From contig NZ_SRRY01000001.1 of assembly GCF_004792295.1 (NCBI RefSeq), positions 3,107,501-3,171,500 on the forward strand: a stretch of 64,000 nucleotides of DNA, in the 5' to 3' direction. Under the pieces are notes generated by a model. The model did no database searches. It worked only from the letters and a program-made list of their open reading frames with translations, and was not told where the DNA came from. The DNA comes from Pseudoalteromonas sp. MEBiC 03607 (GTDB lineage Bacteria; Pseudomonadota; Gammaproteobacteria; Enterobacterales; Alteromonadaceae). Below, one piece after another: positions 1 to 9,524 of this stretch (its first letter is position 1; every line of letters starts with the position of its first letter). Both the position numbers and the translations under genes were made by a program.

Positions 1-30
1 TGAGCACCTTTTTTATCTGCACATGTTTAA

Positions 31-1617
31 TCAGTAAAATAGGTAACTAAAGCCCCCAACTATTGCTCCGTAAATTAGCATCGGCAAAAAGGTTTTCTTA
101 AGCACTGGCCCTTCTTGATTATTCACTCCAACAATACTGGCTACAGCAATAATATTGCTAATACAGATCATATTCCCCATCGCCGCCCCTGTTGATTGCA
201 ACGCAAGCACTAAGGTTTCTGATAAGCCCACTTGCTCAGCAATACCATATTGAATACCGCCAAAGGTAAGATTAGACACCGTTGCCGAGCCTGAAAAGAA
301 AGTGCCGAGTGCCCCCAAGTACGAGGCAAATAACACCCAGTGCTCACCGCTTAAATCAGCAAAGGTACTCGCCATATAAAATATGGGCGCATTATAGCCG
401 CCTTGCATTAAAATATTCACCATCACCAGCGCCCCGATTAAAGCAATACATGGCATAGCAATACGGCCTAAGGTGTCGGAGCACATTTGCTTTACTTGTG
501 GCTTACTCATTTTAAGTAACGGCACGCAGATCAACACCACCAATACAAACGGGATCAAGGCTGGAACAAACAAGGTTTTATATGACCACTCCACTGAGGT
601 GCCGAATATCTCATGTAAAGATAAGATCAGCGCTTTACTTGATTCAAATTGCGCAAAGCCCAAATTGACACTCAGCCAGAGCGTTTCGTCGTTAAGCAGT
701 GCTTTAATACCCAGCTGATGAATACGGGTTATGACCAGCACAACAATCAAGAGTAATAGCGGGAATAAGGCTACAAACAGCGTTTTAGGTGTGAACTCAA
801 CCTTGTTTTTCGAGCTTTGTGTATTTGCAGCTGATTTATCTAAACCCACTCCCCGGCTTGCCAAATAAATAGTGACTAATAGCCCCACTGCACCACCAAT
901 CAGTGATGGAAACTCATAGTTCCACTGGGCAAACAACCAATAAGGCAAGACACATGAAAACACGCTTAGATAAATGAATACGCTATTTTGACGCACCTTT
1001 TTTAGTGGCAGCACTAGACACAGCGCAATCATAGGAATAACCAAAGCAGCAATAACATGACAAAGTGCCGTCCATTTTGAGATAGCCAGCACTTGCCCAT
1101 CATCTAACTGTAGCGCCGAAAAGCCAAACCACGTTGGCGTGCCCACAGCACCAAAAGAAACGGGAATTGAGTTTAAAATAAGAGTGAAAACAATCACTTT
1201 AAAAGGCGAGAAACCAAGCCCGACTAAAATAGGCGCAGCAATAGCCGCTGGCGTACCAAACCCCGATGCACCTTCGAGCATAAATGCAAATGCCCAACCT
1301 ATGATCATCAATTGCGCAACCTGATTACTACTTATTGATTCGAGCCAGTGTTTAATCGTGGTTTCGGCTCCTGATATTGCCAACATGCGATTAAGTAAAA
1401 TAGCCCCGGCAATAATCGAAATGGGCGTCATGACAGACAACACACCAGCAAACACATTGGCAAGCAACAGCCTTAAATCAGCTTGAAAGTAAAACAGTTG
1501 CAGTAAAGCAGCGAGCAGCGCCGTTATTGGTAAAGCAATGTAAGAAGCGATGGGGCTGCGTTTTACCATCATCCAGATCAATAGCAAAATAGGCAGTGCA
1601 GCCACTAGGGTATTCAT
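31..1617 (-). CDS. lldP: L-lactate permease family transporter (LctP/LldP)
   Basis: A 528-residue, almost entirely hydrophobic protein with about a dozen membrane segments, close to the usual 530-560 residues of the family. The conserved segment EGASGFGTPAAIAAP near residues 115-129 matches the LldP/GlcA signature. Members import L-lactate, D-lactate or glycolate with protons across the inner membrane. The ATG at 1617 is preceded by AGGATGACCC, a usable ribosome binding site. The DedA-like gene lies 78 bases upstream on the same strand, and no lactate dehydrogenase or regulator is visible, so the substrate is inferred from family only. Family assignment is firm; lactate as substrate is likely. 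Confidence 0.9.
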   Translation of the reverse strand: MNTLVAALPILLLIWMMVKRSPIASYIALPITALLAALLQLFYFQADLRLLLANVFAGVLSVMTPISIIAGAILLNRMLAISGAETTIKHWLESISSNQVAQLMIIGWAFAFMLEGASGFGTPAAIAAPILVGLGFSPFKVIVFTLILNSIPVSFGAVGTPTWFGFSALQLDDGQVLAISKWTALCHVIAALVIPMIALCLVLPLKKVRQNSVFIYLSVFSCVLPYWLFAQWNYEFPSLIGGAVGLLVTIYLASRGVGLDKSAANTQSSKNKVEFTPKTLFVALFPLLLLIVVLVITRIHQLGIKALLNDETLWLSVNLGFAQFESSKALILSLHEIFGTSVEWSYKTLFVPALIPFVLVVLICVPLLKMSKPQVKQMCSDTLGRIAMPCIALIGALVMVNILMQGGYNAPIFYMASTFADLSGEHWVLFASYLGALGTFFSGSATVSNLTFGGIQYGIAEQVGLSETLVLALQSTGAAMGNMICISNIIAVASIVGVNNQEGPVLKKTFLPMLIYGAIVGGFSYLFY

Positions 1618-1695
1618 GGGTCATCCTGTTGTTTTTTAGTGCTTTCCTTAATTAAAAGTATAGACAGGATAACCATAATCAGTATTTTTTATTTG

Positions 1696-2280
1696 TTAAA
1701 TGAGTGTGCTAAGCCACCAAATTAACAGTACTAACACAGAAATAGCGACTAAGGCTTTGGTTTTGTGCTTTTGAATAATTCGCTCAGCCTGATTACCCGC
1801 GTAATAAACAACTGCAGCAAGGGCAAAGTAACGGATTGAGCGCGCAATGACCGTAGCCAGTAAAAAGAGAAAAATTGAATACTTAGTTGCACCCGCGGCA
1901 AGCATGGCAATTTGAAATGGAATGGGCACTATACCGAGCGTCAATACAAACCAAAAGCCTTGTGCTTGCATTTTTTGTTTAACTTGCTCGAATTGCTCAG
2001 GATTTGAGAAGGTATTAATTACCCAATCGCCTACTACATCAAATAGGTAATAACCAAGGGCATAACCAAAAATAGCACCAATAATACAGCCAATGGTCGC
2101 CATTAATGCGATTAACCACAGCTTTTCACGGCGAGCTTGCATTAACGGAACAAGCACAGCTTCAAGCGGAATAGGCACTATGGTTGACTCTAAAAATGAT
2201 GCCACCGTAATCGATTTAAGCATATGTTTAGAGTCGATAAACTGCCGTGTTTTTTGCTTTAACTTTTTAGCAATTGCCAT
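1696..2280 (-). CDS. YqaA/DedA-like (VTT domain) inner-membrane protein
   Basis: A 194-residue protein of the SNARE-associated/VTT superfamily that includes DedA and YqaA. The N-terminal 20 residues are basic and amphipathic. The segment SFLESTIVPIPLEAVLVPLM is the re-entrant E...P-P region typical of DedA-like proteins, and a second half carries GIVPIPFQIAMLAAG with the matching proline pair. A final C-terminal helix ends the protein. DedA relatives act in lipid scrambling and membrane homeostasis; the role of this short branch is not settled. AAGGATG sits just before the ATG at 2280. It may be co-transcribed with the lactate permease downstream. Confidence 0.85.
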   Translation of the reverse strand: MAIAKKLKQKTRQFIDSKHMLKSITVASFLESTIVPIPLEAVLVPLMQARREKLWLIALMATIGCIIGAIFGYALGYYLFDVVGDWVINTFSNPEQFEQVKQKMQAQGFWFVLTLGIVPIPFQIAMLAAGATKYSIFLFLLATVIARSIRYFALAAVVYYAGNQAERIIQKHKTKALVAISVLVLLIWWLSTLI

Positions 2281-2339
2281 TATTCATCCTTAATCGTTTT
2301 GCTCGGCTTTAGGGTACAACAAAAACCCTTAACCGTCCC

Positions 2340-3248
2340 TTACGGTTTATGAATATAACGGCTACGGCCTTGGTTTTTAGCCTGATATAGTGCCTGATCA
2401 GCTCGTTTCATTGCATTACTAAATGTTTCTGTGGCGCGTTTTATAGCTGAACCTACACTCACACTGAGTGTTTTACTCGGCGTAACCATCACGTTACTGG
2501 CCAAGCACAATAGTTGCTGACATGTCTGACTCAATATTTCTTGATCTTCAGTTGGAACAAATAAAGCAAACTCTTCACCACCTATACGGGCAAATAAAAT
2601 TTGCGGGTCTAATGCCTTATGGCATTGCGATACAAAATCAATCAACACCTGATCGCCAACATCATGACCATGTTCATCATTGATCGCTTTAAAGTGATCA
2701 ATATCTACAATTACAATACTATGCGGTGTATCTTGATTTTGCAGTACATAGTGGTAGAAATAACGGCGATTATAGGCTTTGGTAAGCACATCTGTTTTTA
2801 GCTCTTCTTCAAGTTGCTCGCGGGTTTTAGCTAAGTCTGATAAAGCTAAAAACAAACCAAAGCCAGTAACCAACATACCAATTGTTCGAGCAATATCCTC
2901 GATATAAATTCCCACCCAAATAGGCTGAAACACAAGTTCATCTAGAAAGTCGAAGGTCAGCCCGACACTCCATAGAAAAATACCAATACTTAAAAATAAA
3001 TAGCTTCTTTGTGCTACTACCGATGTTTGCACAAAGGCAAATATACATATGAGGATCAATAGATTAATGGCATCTGTTAATACGCCATTGAGATAAATAT
3101 CATTTTCTAATCGATTAAAATGGTAAAGATATGTCACCACAATCATCAACAATGAAATAATGAACACGCTTATAAAAAGCTGCTTTATAACTAGAGGTAC
3201 TGAGTTTAACTCAGCTTTAACTTCGATTGGTGGAGGTTGTATACTCAT
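2340..3248 (-). CDS. Membrane-anchored diguanylate cyclase (GGDEF)
   Basis: A 302-residue protein with about four membrane helices in residues 22-140, a short coiled linker and a C-terminal GGDEF domain. The active-site loop is RIGGEEF (GGEEF at 223-227), and the metal/substrate segment VDIDHFKAIND is intact, so it should make c-di-GMP from two GTP. The RxxD inhibitory site expected five residues before GGEEF is absent (DPQI there), so classical product inhibition is not predicted. The N-terminal membrane part has no named sensor domain that I recognise. Its leader carries a terminator-like hairpin on the coding strand (see 3332-3386). Confidence 0.9.
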   Translation of the reverse strand: MSIQPPPIEVKAELNSVPLVIKQLFISVFIISLLMIVVTYLYHFNRLENDIYLNGVLTDAINLLILICIFAFVQTSVVAQRSYLFLSIGIFLWSVGLTFDFLDELVFQPIWVGIYIEDIARTIGMLVTGFGLFLALSDLAKTREQLEEELKTDVLTKAYNRRYFYHYVLQNQDTPHSIVIVDIDHFKAINDEHGHDVGDQVLIDFVSQCHKALDPQILFARIGGEEFALFVPTEDQEILSQTCQQLLCLASNVMVTPSKTLSVSVGSAIKRATETFSNAMKRADQALYQAKNQGRSRYIHKP

Positions 3249-3331
3249 AACAGATCACGACAACTTACTGCAATTGGCTCAACATTAGCAAAGCGTGTTT
3301 AAAAGTGCATGACAAAGCGACCGTGAATTTT

Positions 3332-3386
3332 AAAAACCAGCATTTTGGCTGGAGTAATTAACCTAAAACAATCCCTTTTAACCAGC
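3332..3386 (-). terminator. Possible leader terminator/attenuator of the GGDEF gene
   Basis: Read on the minus strand, CCAGC (3352-3348) pairs with GCTGG (3341-3337) around a 6-base loop and is followed by TTTTT, an intrinsic-terminator layout about 85-100 bases before the GGDEF start. An earlier GCTGGTT on the same strand (3386-3380) repeats the right arm and could instead pair with CCAGC, forming an anti-terminator. No gene lies upstream on this strand to need a terminator. The pairing is seen; regulation is inference, and the promoter could simply lie downstream of it. Confidence 0.4.
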
Positions 3387-3485
3387 AAAAAAGTCTAACG
3401 TCATGCTATTTGTTTGTAACAGTCGCATTCTCGAGATTAATTTTTTATCATCTGAGCGAATTCTGTTTAAATAAATATTAGCATA

Positions 3486-4718
3486 ATGATTAACGCACGC
3501 TTTATTCCTTTTCGTAAACACGACATCATCAACCTTTGCCAAGCCTATTTAGGTGAGTCGCAATCAAATTCGTTTAAGGAGTTTGCTACACTTTTGCAAA
3601 GCGTGACCCATTATCAATATCACGGGTTGCTGGAGTCATTAAAAAACAACTATGCGCCATTTGACCCTAATAGCGATACCCGCACGCTGAAACCTATTAC
3701 CGATGCTGAGCGTGCCAACTATCAATCAGCTTTTGCTAAAGATTTTGCCACGGTACTCAATGCCGCCAATTTTGAAACCATTACCAATCAAGACTTGCAA
3801 GATGCACTTAAAGAAGAGTCTTTATTTAAAGTCCGTTTGGCTGTTGAGTTTAACGACTTTGCAGAAGTGGTCTTTTATCGTCGCGGCGAATCGCAAAAAA
3901 CCGAGACGCTACGCAGTTTTTGGGGACTGCGCAAAAAACAAATTCAGTTCACCAACTATGACCGCGTTGCCATTTTCATCCGTTTTAAAGACGAGCAGTA
4001 CTTTTTAGAAAAAGGCAAAATGCCGGTAGGATTCGAGCCCAATTCAACCATCGTCAAATTATTCCAGAATGTCCCCAAAGCCGATTTAGAAATGCTGTTT
4101 CCGAATAGCGAAGTAAAAATGCGCCCGATTGATAAACTTATCATTGGCTCATCTGCCCTGATTGGTGGTGCTGTGGTGTTGGTAACAAAATTAGGCGCGT
4201 CAATTTTACTACTTATTGCCTTGATTGCTTTTTGGGGCGGTTGGCGCAGCGAAGAAGTGCATATGAGTCAGCAGCACTTTATTACCTTTGCAATCGGCAT
4301 GGGTGTGTTTGGCAGCTTTATATTTAAAGAGTGGAGCAAGTTTAAAAATCGTAAAATTCGCTTTATGAAAGCACTGGCCGACAACTTGTATTTTAAAAAC
4401 CTCGATAACAACGCAGGTGTTTTTCATACCCTCGTTGATGCAGCTGAAGAAGAAGATGTAAAAGAAGCGCTGCTTGCCTACACCTTTTTATTAAAGAGCA
4501 AATCTGAGATGACGGCAGAGCAATTAGATAAGCAAATTGAGCAATGGTTTAACGAGCAACATCATTGCCAGCTCGACTTTGAAATTGATGATGCTTTAGA
4601 CAAACTCATCAAGCTTGAACTGGTTAATCAAAACAATGATCTTTATTCGGCGGTTGATTTAGCCAATGCCAAACAACGCTTAGATAGTCGTTGGGATGAC
4701 TATTTTAAGTTTGCCTAA
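3486..4718 (+). CDS. TMEM143-like DUF3754 membrane protein
   Basis: A 410-residue protein with a soluble N-terminal part, two adjacent hydrophobic helices at about residues 218-268 and a charged cytoplasmic C-terminal part. The motif run FNDFAEVVFYRRG and the block YDRVAIFIRFKDEQYF resemble the DUF3754 family, which includes mitochondrial TMEM143. No enzymatic residues stand out and the function is unknown. It is monocistronic: a divergent GGDEF gene lies upstream, and the peptidase downstream has its own candidate promoter. No Shine-Dalgarno is evident before the ATG. Confidence 0.75.
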   Translation: MINARFIPFRKHDIINLCQAYLGESQSNSFKEFATLLQSVTHYQYHGLLESLKNNYAPFDPNSDTRTLKPITDAERANYQSAFAKDFATVLNAANFETITNQDLQDALKEESLFKVRLAVEFNDFAEVVFYRRGESQKTETLRSFWGLRKKQIQFTNYDRVAIFIRFKDEQYFLEKGKMPVGFEPNSTIVKLFQNVPKADLEMLFPNSEVKMRPIDKLIIGSSALIGGAVVLVTKLGASILLLIALIAFWGGWRSEEVHMSQQHFITFAIGMGVFGSFIFKEWSKFKNRKIRFMKALADNLYFKNLDNNAGVFHTLVDAAEEEDVKEALLAYTFLLKSKSEMTAEQLDKQIEQWFNEQHHCQLDFEIDDALDKLIKLELVNQNNDLYSAVDLANAKQRLDSRWDDYFKFA

Positions 4719-4801
4719 GCCTTTAAAATCAGGTACTAGCGAAGCACATATAGACTTTGAGTCAATTCAACTGGGGTAAATGCAACTTTATCTCAATGTG
4801 C

Positions 4802-4830
4802 TTGCGCACAGCATGGTCTGCTTTTAGGAT
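4802..4830 (+). promoter_or_regulatory. Candidate sigma70 promoter of the S9 peptidase gene
   Basis: TTGCGC (4802-4807) and TAGGAT (4825-4830) are spaced by 17 bases and end 30 bases before the ATG at 4861. Both boxes are imperfect matches (3/6 and 4/6), so this is a weak call. Confidence 0.3.
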
Positions 4831-4860
4831 AAAATTTTACGGCTAAAAAAAGACCATTCC

Positions 4861-6900
4861 ATGCAATTAAAAAAATCAATTTTTATTGGAGCCAGCTTGC
4901 TGTGCGCAGCAACAACAGCTCAGGTATATGCTAACGACAAATTTGTTTCTGAAGATATTTTTCAACTTGAATACGCAGGCGACCCACAAATAAGCCCAGA
5001 CGGTAAAAAAATTGTTTATGTGCGTAGCGGCTACGACATCATGAAAGATGGCAACAAACGTAGCTTTTGGCTGTACGATTTAAAGTCTGGTCAACACACG
5101 CCGCTGTTTTCTGATGAACATAACTACAGCCAACCAACTTGGTCTCCAGATAGCAAGAAAATTGCTTTTACCAGCAACTCAAGTGGCTCAAATCAACTTC
5201 ACGTTTATTGGTTAGCACAAGACAAACAAGCATTATTAACGCAACTACCAAAATCAGTACGTAACTTAACTTGGTCAAATGATTCTGAACAAATTGCCTT
5301 CACCATGAGTATTCCTGAAGGTAAATCTGCGTTCGCTAAATCAGTAAAGCTGCCAAAAAAACCAAAAGGCGCCGAGTGGTCAAAACCAGTTAAAGTAATT
5401 GAAAAAGCGCGTTATCAAGCTGATGGTGCAGGCTTTTTAGAACCTTCATATCGTCACGTTTTTGTTATTCCTGTTTCGGGTGGCACACCACGCCAATTAA
5501 CATCGGGTGATTATCAGCACTATGGTCCACTTGCTTGGGATCCAAGTAACACAAAACTGGCTTTTTCTGCTGATCGCAATGATGAGTGGGAATACCGCAC
5601 TACTGAGTCAGACCTTTATGAAATTAACGTAAAATCAGGTGAGCTTACACAGCTAACAGATTTACCGGGCCGAGAAAGCAATCCTTACTATGCTAAAGAC
5701 GGTGATGAACTAGCCTTTGTTGCTCGTGATAACGCCCCTGTGCCTTATATTAACTCAACGCTGTCATTACTTGATTTAGATGATAAATCAATCAAGCATA
5801 TTACTGAAAAATTAGACCGTTCAGTGGCTGATTATAAGTGGTCAGGCGATGGCGACTTTGTTATTCAATACGATGATTTTGGTAAGCGTAAGCTCGCTAA
5901 AGTAACCAGCCGCGGTAAGGTAACTGATTTAACTGATACGCTATCGGGCACTTCAATTGGTCGCCCGTATGTTAGCGGTAGTTTTAGCATGGCCAACAAT
6001 GGCGCAATTGCTTATACAAAAGGCAACGAGTATCGCCCAGCTGATTTAGGCTACCTATACAAAGGTAAAACTAAAACGCTTACTTCATTAAACGAAGATA
6101 TATTAGGCCATAAAAAGCTAGGTAAAGTACACGAGTTGAATGTTAAGTCGCAGTTTGACGGCCAAGCCATTCAAGGTTGGTACATCACGCCACCTGATTT
6201 TGATGAGAGCAAGCAATATCCATTAATGGTTGAAATTCACGGCGGTCCACATCTAGCCTATGGCCCAAGCTTTACTGCTGAATTACAACGTTATGCCGCT
6301 GAAGGTTATGTGGTTGTATATGTAAATTACCGTGGTTCAACAAGTTACGGTAAAGACTTTGCATTGCTGTTAGATGGTAAATACAGCTCAGAAGAAGACT
6401 TTGCTGACCATAACTCAGCGGTTGATGCCATGATCGCGAAAGGGTTTATCGACAAAGATAACTTATTTATTGCTGGTGGTTCAGCAGGTGGTATTGCAAC
6501 GGCTTATGCGGTTGGTTTAACAAACCGCTTCAACGCTGCGGCAATTACCAAACCAGTGATCAACTGGTTAAGTAAAACACTGACTGCCGACAGCTACATT
6601 GGTCAAATTCGTAACCAGTTCCCGGGCATGCCATGGGATAATGTTGAACACTACTGGAAACGTTCGCCGCTTTCATTAGTGGGTAACGTAACCACGCCAT
6701 CATTGATCATGACAGGTGAAGAAGACCGCCGTACGCCAATTTCAGAATCAGAGCAATTCTATCAAGCATTAAAACTGCAAAAGGTAGATACCGTACTTAT
6801 TCGTGTACCGGGCTCACCACATGGTATTGCGGGTCGTCCATCGCGTATGATTTCGAAAATTGAATACACGCTTGCGTGGTTCAAACAATATCAGAAGTAA
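4861..6900 (+). CDS. Secreted S9 family peptidase (prolyl oligopeptidase / acylaminoacyl peptidase type)
   Basis: A 679-residue protein with a signal peptide (residues 1-24, ending QVYA), so periplasmic or secreted. Residues about 40-400 form a WD40-like beta-propeller with repeated SPDGKKI, SPDSKKIAF and W-S-D elements. The C-terminal alpha/beta-hydrolase has the nucleophile motif GGSAGG with Ser541, Asp622 in GEEDRRTP and His654 in SPHG, giving a complete triad. The family removes di- or oligopeptides, or acylated residues, from peptide N-termini. It is a single-gene unit ended by a strong hairpin at 6905-6937. Substrate preference cannot be read from sequence. Confidence 0.93.
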   Translation: MQLKKSIFIGASLLCAATTAQVYANDKFVSEDIFQLEYAGDPQISPDGKKIVYVRSGYDIMKDGNKRSFWLYDLKSGQHTPLFSDEHNYSQPTWSPDSKKIAFTSNSSGSNQLHVYWLAQDKQALLTQLPKSVRNLTWSNDSEQIAFTMSIPEGKSAFAKSVKLPKKPKGAEWSKPVKVIEKARYQADGAGFLEPSYRHVFVIPVSGGTPRQLTSGDYQHYGPLAWDPSNTKLAFSADRNDEWEYRTTESDLYEINVKSGELTQLTDLPGRESNPYYAKDGDELAFVARDNAPVPYINSTLSLLDLDDKSIKHITEKLDRSVADYKWSGDGDFVIQYDDFGKRKLAKVTSRGKVTDLTDTLSGTSIGRPYVSGSFSMANNGAIAYTKGNEYRPADLGYLYKGKTKTLTSLNEDILGHKKLGKVHELNVKSQFDGQAIQGWYITPPDFDESKQYPLMVEIHGGPHLAYGPSFTAELQRYAAEGYVVVYVNYRGSTSYGKDFALLLDGKYSSEEDFADHNSAVDAMIAKGFIDKDNLFIAGGSAGGIATAYAVGLTNRFNAAAITKPVINWLSKTLTADSYIGQIRNQFPGMPWDNVEHYWKRSPLSLVGNVTTPSLIMTGEEDRRTPISESEQFYQALKLQKVDTVLIRVPGSPHGIAGRPSRMISKIEYTLAWFKQYQK

Positions 6901-6904
6901 TAAA

Positions 6905-6937
6905 TTAAACAGGAGTGAGCTGCTCACTCCTGTTTAA
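6905..6937. terminator. Bidirectional terminator between S9 peptidase and ROK regulator
   Basis: AAACAGGAGTGAGC (6907-6920) is perfectly repeated in inverted form at 6922-6935 with a one-base centre, flanked by TTA/TAA and A/T-rich tails on both sides. It overlaps the ROK stop codon (6934-6936) and serves two convergent genes. Confidence 0.88.
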
Positions 6938-8064
6938 AAATAATGATGACTAAGCGCAAGTTGGGCAGAGCCTATCGACTGCGCTTTTTCTCCGCACACA
7001 CCTAAACTCACTTCACAGCTACGTAGTCCACGACTATCTAAGCGTGCAAATGCTGCAATTGATAACTGCTTGAGCTGTTCAAGCGCTTTACTCGGTAACG
7101 GCGAATCAATAATCACAGCTTGCATATCTAACAAACTTAAACTGTTATGCATGGCAATACTGATAGCCTCTGCGGCTTTTTCAAGCCAAGGCTGAACTAG
7201 CCGTTTATGCTCTGCAAACTGACTGTCGGTAAGCTCGTAAACTGAAATGCTAAGTTGCTGCTTATCAAACTCGCTTTGCAATGACAGTAACGAACATTGG
7301 CTAAGTAACTGTTCGCGTTCAGCGTTTAGCATGGATCCTATTGCACCGGCATTACCACTTTTGCCTTCGAGAAGCTGATGGTTAATCACCACAGCGCCAC
7401 CTAAAAAAGCCCCTAAATAGACATATAAAAAATCGCTATAGTTATTAGGATTTCCGAGGCTTAACTCTGCACAGCAGGCTGCGTTATTGTCGTTATTAAT
7501 ATAAACCGGTAACTGAAACTGACTTTCTAAGTAGCCTTTCAAATCAAAGTTTTGCCATTGGCTAAGGGGATTTTTTGCTGAGTCTGAAGTTGCTTGCCAT
7601 TGCCAAATATCAAACGGCATAGCGACCCCAAGCCCGCACACATGTGAGCGCAGCTCAGGTTCTAATTGGCTTATTAATTGTGGAATATGTGTTTCTAAAA
7701 ATACTTTAAGTTCATCAACCGATGCCTCATTCACCTCCAAAGATACAGACGCTCTTTGTGTGCTTTGTAAATCAACGAGTATCAGATCGAAGCGTCGTCG
7801 TCCGATTTTTAAACCAAAACTAAACGCGCCATCAGGGTTAAGCCTAAATGGCACACTTGGCTGCCCTACTCGGCCTTTAACAGGTGCATCACGAAGCAAT
7901 AGCTTATCTTCTTCGAGCTTGTTGATATTCACTGTTGCCGCCTGAGCAGACAAAGCTAACGCCTTCGCTATTTGTGCCTTAGGCATGCTTTGCTGCTGCC
8001 TAATTAAACTTAAAATTGCGCGCTCGTTATTGCTTCTTGGTGCTCGCGATAAACTGCTCTTCAT
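6934..8064 (-). CDS. ROK family transcriptional repressor
   Basis: A 376-residue protein: N-terminal winged helix-turn-helix (about residues 12-60, MPKAQIAKALALSAQAATVN) followed by a ROK fold with NNDNNAACCAELSLG and GKSGNAGAIGS. The ROK zinc motif CxCGxxGCxE is not present, which suits a divergent regulator rather than a kinase. Relatives such as NagC, Mlc and XylR release DNA on binding a sugar or sugar phosphate. It is divergent from a FucP-type sugar transporter, with a perfect palindrome between them, so autoregulation and control of the transporter are likely. GAAGGATG precedes the ATG. Confidence 0.88.
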   Translation of the reverse strand: MKSSLSRAPRSNNERAILSLIRQQQSMPKAQIAKALALSAQAATVNINKLEEDKLLLRDAPVKGRVGQPSVPFRLNPDGAFSFGLKIGRRRFDLILVDLQSTQRASVSLEVNEASVDELKVFLETHIPQLISQLEPELRSHVCGLGVAMPFDIWQWQATSDSAKNPLSQWQNFDLKGYLESQFQLPVYINNDNNAACCAELSLGNPNNYSDFLYVYLGAFLGGAVVINHQLLEGKSGNAGAIGSMLNAEREQLLSQCSLLSLQSEFDKQQLSISVYELTDSQFAEHKRLVQPWLEKAAEAISIAMHNSLSLLDMQAVIIDSPLPSKALEQLKQLSIAAFARLDSRGLRSCEVSLGVCGEKAQSIGSAQLALSHHYF

Positions 8065-8131
8065 AACATCCTTCTTGATACAACCTGATAAGCGGCCTAT
8101 TAGACCTGTTTGGCGTACTATCTACCAGTCA

Positions 8132-8164
8132 AAATAATAAATCAACTAGGTTGATTTATTATTT
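8132..8164. promoter_or_regulatory. Perfect palindrome, likely ROK operator
   Basis: AAATAATAAATCAAC (8132-8146) and its exact reverse complement (8150-8164) flank a TAG spacer. It lies 67 bases from the ROK start and 54 bases from the transporter start. The A/T-rich outer arms resemble NagC/Mlc-type operators. Binding by the adjacent ROK protein is inferred. Confidence 0.7.
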
Positions 8165-8179
8165 GTAGTCGTGAATACT
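8151..8179 (+). promoter_or_regulatory. Candidate promoter of the sugar transporter gene
   Basis: TTGATT (8151-8156) and AATACT (8174-8179) are 17 bases apart, 4/6 matches each. The -35 box lies inside the right arm of the palindrome, so a bound repressor would block RNA polymerase. This supports, but does not prove, the operator call. Confidence 0.4.
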
Positions 8180-8218
8180 GTCGGCCACAACAATATGAAC
8201 ACATTAATCTGGTGAACT

Positions 8219-9508
8219 ATGCAAACACAGTCCGCTATTGTATCGCGCCAAATGCTATGGCCTTTTATTCTGCTTACAATTTGCTTTGCTGCTTGGGGCA
8301 CTGCAGCCAATATGACAGACCCATTAGTGAAAGTTTTTAGCAAAACATTTTCGATGAGTGCCTTGCAATCAGCACTGGTGCAGTTTAGTTATTACGGCGC
8401 ATATTTTTGCTTAGCTTTACCGGCGGCAATGATCAATAGACGGTTTAATTATAAAACGGGGCTGTTAGTAGGTTTAGCCATGGCCGCCTGTGGTGCTTTA
8501 TTGTTTTACCCTGCTAGCCAAACCATGCTCTATAGTCACTTTTTATTGGCCTTGTTTATACTTGCAGGTGGTTTATCTATTTTAGAGACCTCTGCAAATC
8601 CCTATGTCATGCAGTTAGGATGCGAGCAAACAGCAACCCGCAGACTTAACCTGGCACAAGCTTTCAACCCCGTTGGGACTAATATTGGTGTGTTTTTGGC
8701 GGCGACGTTGATCTTACCAAACTTAAATCAAGCCGATAGTGCAAGCCGTGCTTTGATGAATGAGGCACAATTAAAAACCGTTGTTAGTGCTGAACTCGAT
8801 GCTGTGATGGTGCCGTATGTAGGCATGGCCTGTTGTTTAATCTTGCTATGGCTATGTATTTTCTTTAGCCGCTCTCCTGCAACAGAAACAAAAGTAGCAG
8901 CGCAGCCATACAAACTTAAAAAGACCTTTCAACATTTGTATCAAAACAAGCATTATCGATTTGGTGTGCTGGCACAATTTTTTAATGTTGGCGCTCAAAC
9001 CTGTGTATGGACCTACACCATTGGCTACACCATGGAAGCACTTAACACCACAGAGGTGACTGGTGGCCAAGTATTACAATATTCGATGTTGGTATTTTTA
9101 GTATCTCGCTTCATTATGACATGGCTCATGCGCTTTATGAGCGGCGCTAAATTACTGCGTTTTATGGCTTTAGTTGCAGCTGTACTTTGTTTTATTGTTG
9201 CAACGCAAGTTAATTTAATAGGCGTAGTCGCACTTGTTGCTATTTCGAGCTGTCTATCTTTGATGTTTCCAACCATTTACGGCACAGCACTTGAAGGCCT
9301 AGGTGAAGATGCAAAAGTGGGTGCAGCAGGCTTAGTAATGGCTATTTTAGGAGGCGCATTTTTACCGCTGATCCAAGCCGCAACTATAGATGCCTTTAAC
9401 ACTGCGGTTTCGTTTGTTGTACCACTTGTTTGCTTTTTAATTGTTGCTTTGTATGGTCACCATACCAAAGTAGCAGCAATACCCGCCAAAGCGCAGTTGC
9501 AGGACTAA
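8219..9508 (+). CDS. FucP-type sugar:H+ symporter (MFS, FHS family)
   Basis: A 429-residue, 12-helix transporter. The motif LETSANPYVMQLG in helix 4-5, followed by RRLNLAQAFNPVGTNIG, is the signature of the fucose/glucose/galactose:H+ symporter branch, which imports hexoses with protons across the inner membrane. The N-terminal acidic residue near TDPLVK also fits FucP-like proteins. The exact sugar is unknown. The gene is divergent from a ROK repressor over a shared palindrome, so it is probably induced by its substrate or a derived phosphate. GGTGA lies before the ATG. No sugar kinase or isomerase is beside it. Confidence 0.87.
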   Translation: MQTQSAIVSRQMLWPFILLTICFAAWGTAANMTDPLVKVFSKTFSMSALQSALVQFSYYGAYFCLALPAAMINRRFNYKTGLLVGLAMAACGALLFYPASQTMLYSHFLLALFILAGGLSILETSANPYVMQLGCEQTATRRLNLAQAFNPVGTNIGVFLAATLILPNLNQADSASRALMNEAQLKTVVSAELDAVMVPYVGMACCLILLWLCIFFSRSPATETKVAAQPYKLKKTFQHLYQNKHYRFGVLAQFFNVGAQTCVWTYTIGYTMEALNTTEVTGGQVLQYSMLVFLVSRFIMTWLMRFMSGAKLLRFMALVAAVLCFIVATQVNLIGVVALVAISSCLSLMFPTIYGTALEGLGEDAKVGAAGLVMAILGGAFLPLIQAATIDAFNTAVSFVVPLVCFLIVALYGHHTKVAAIPAKAQLQD

Positions 9509-9524
9509 ACGCATCAATGAGATA

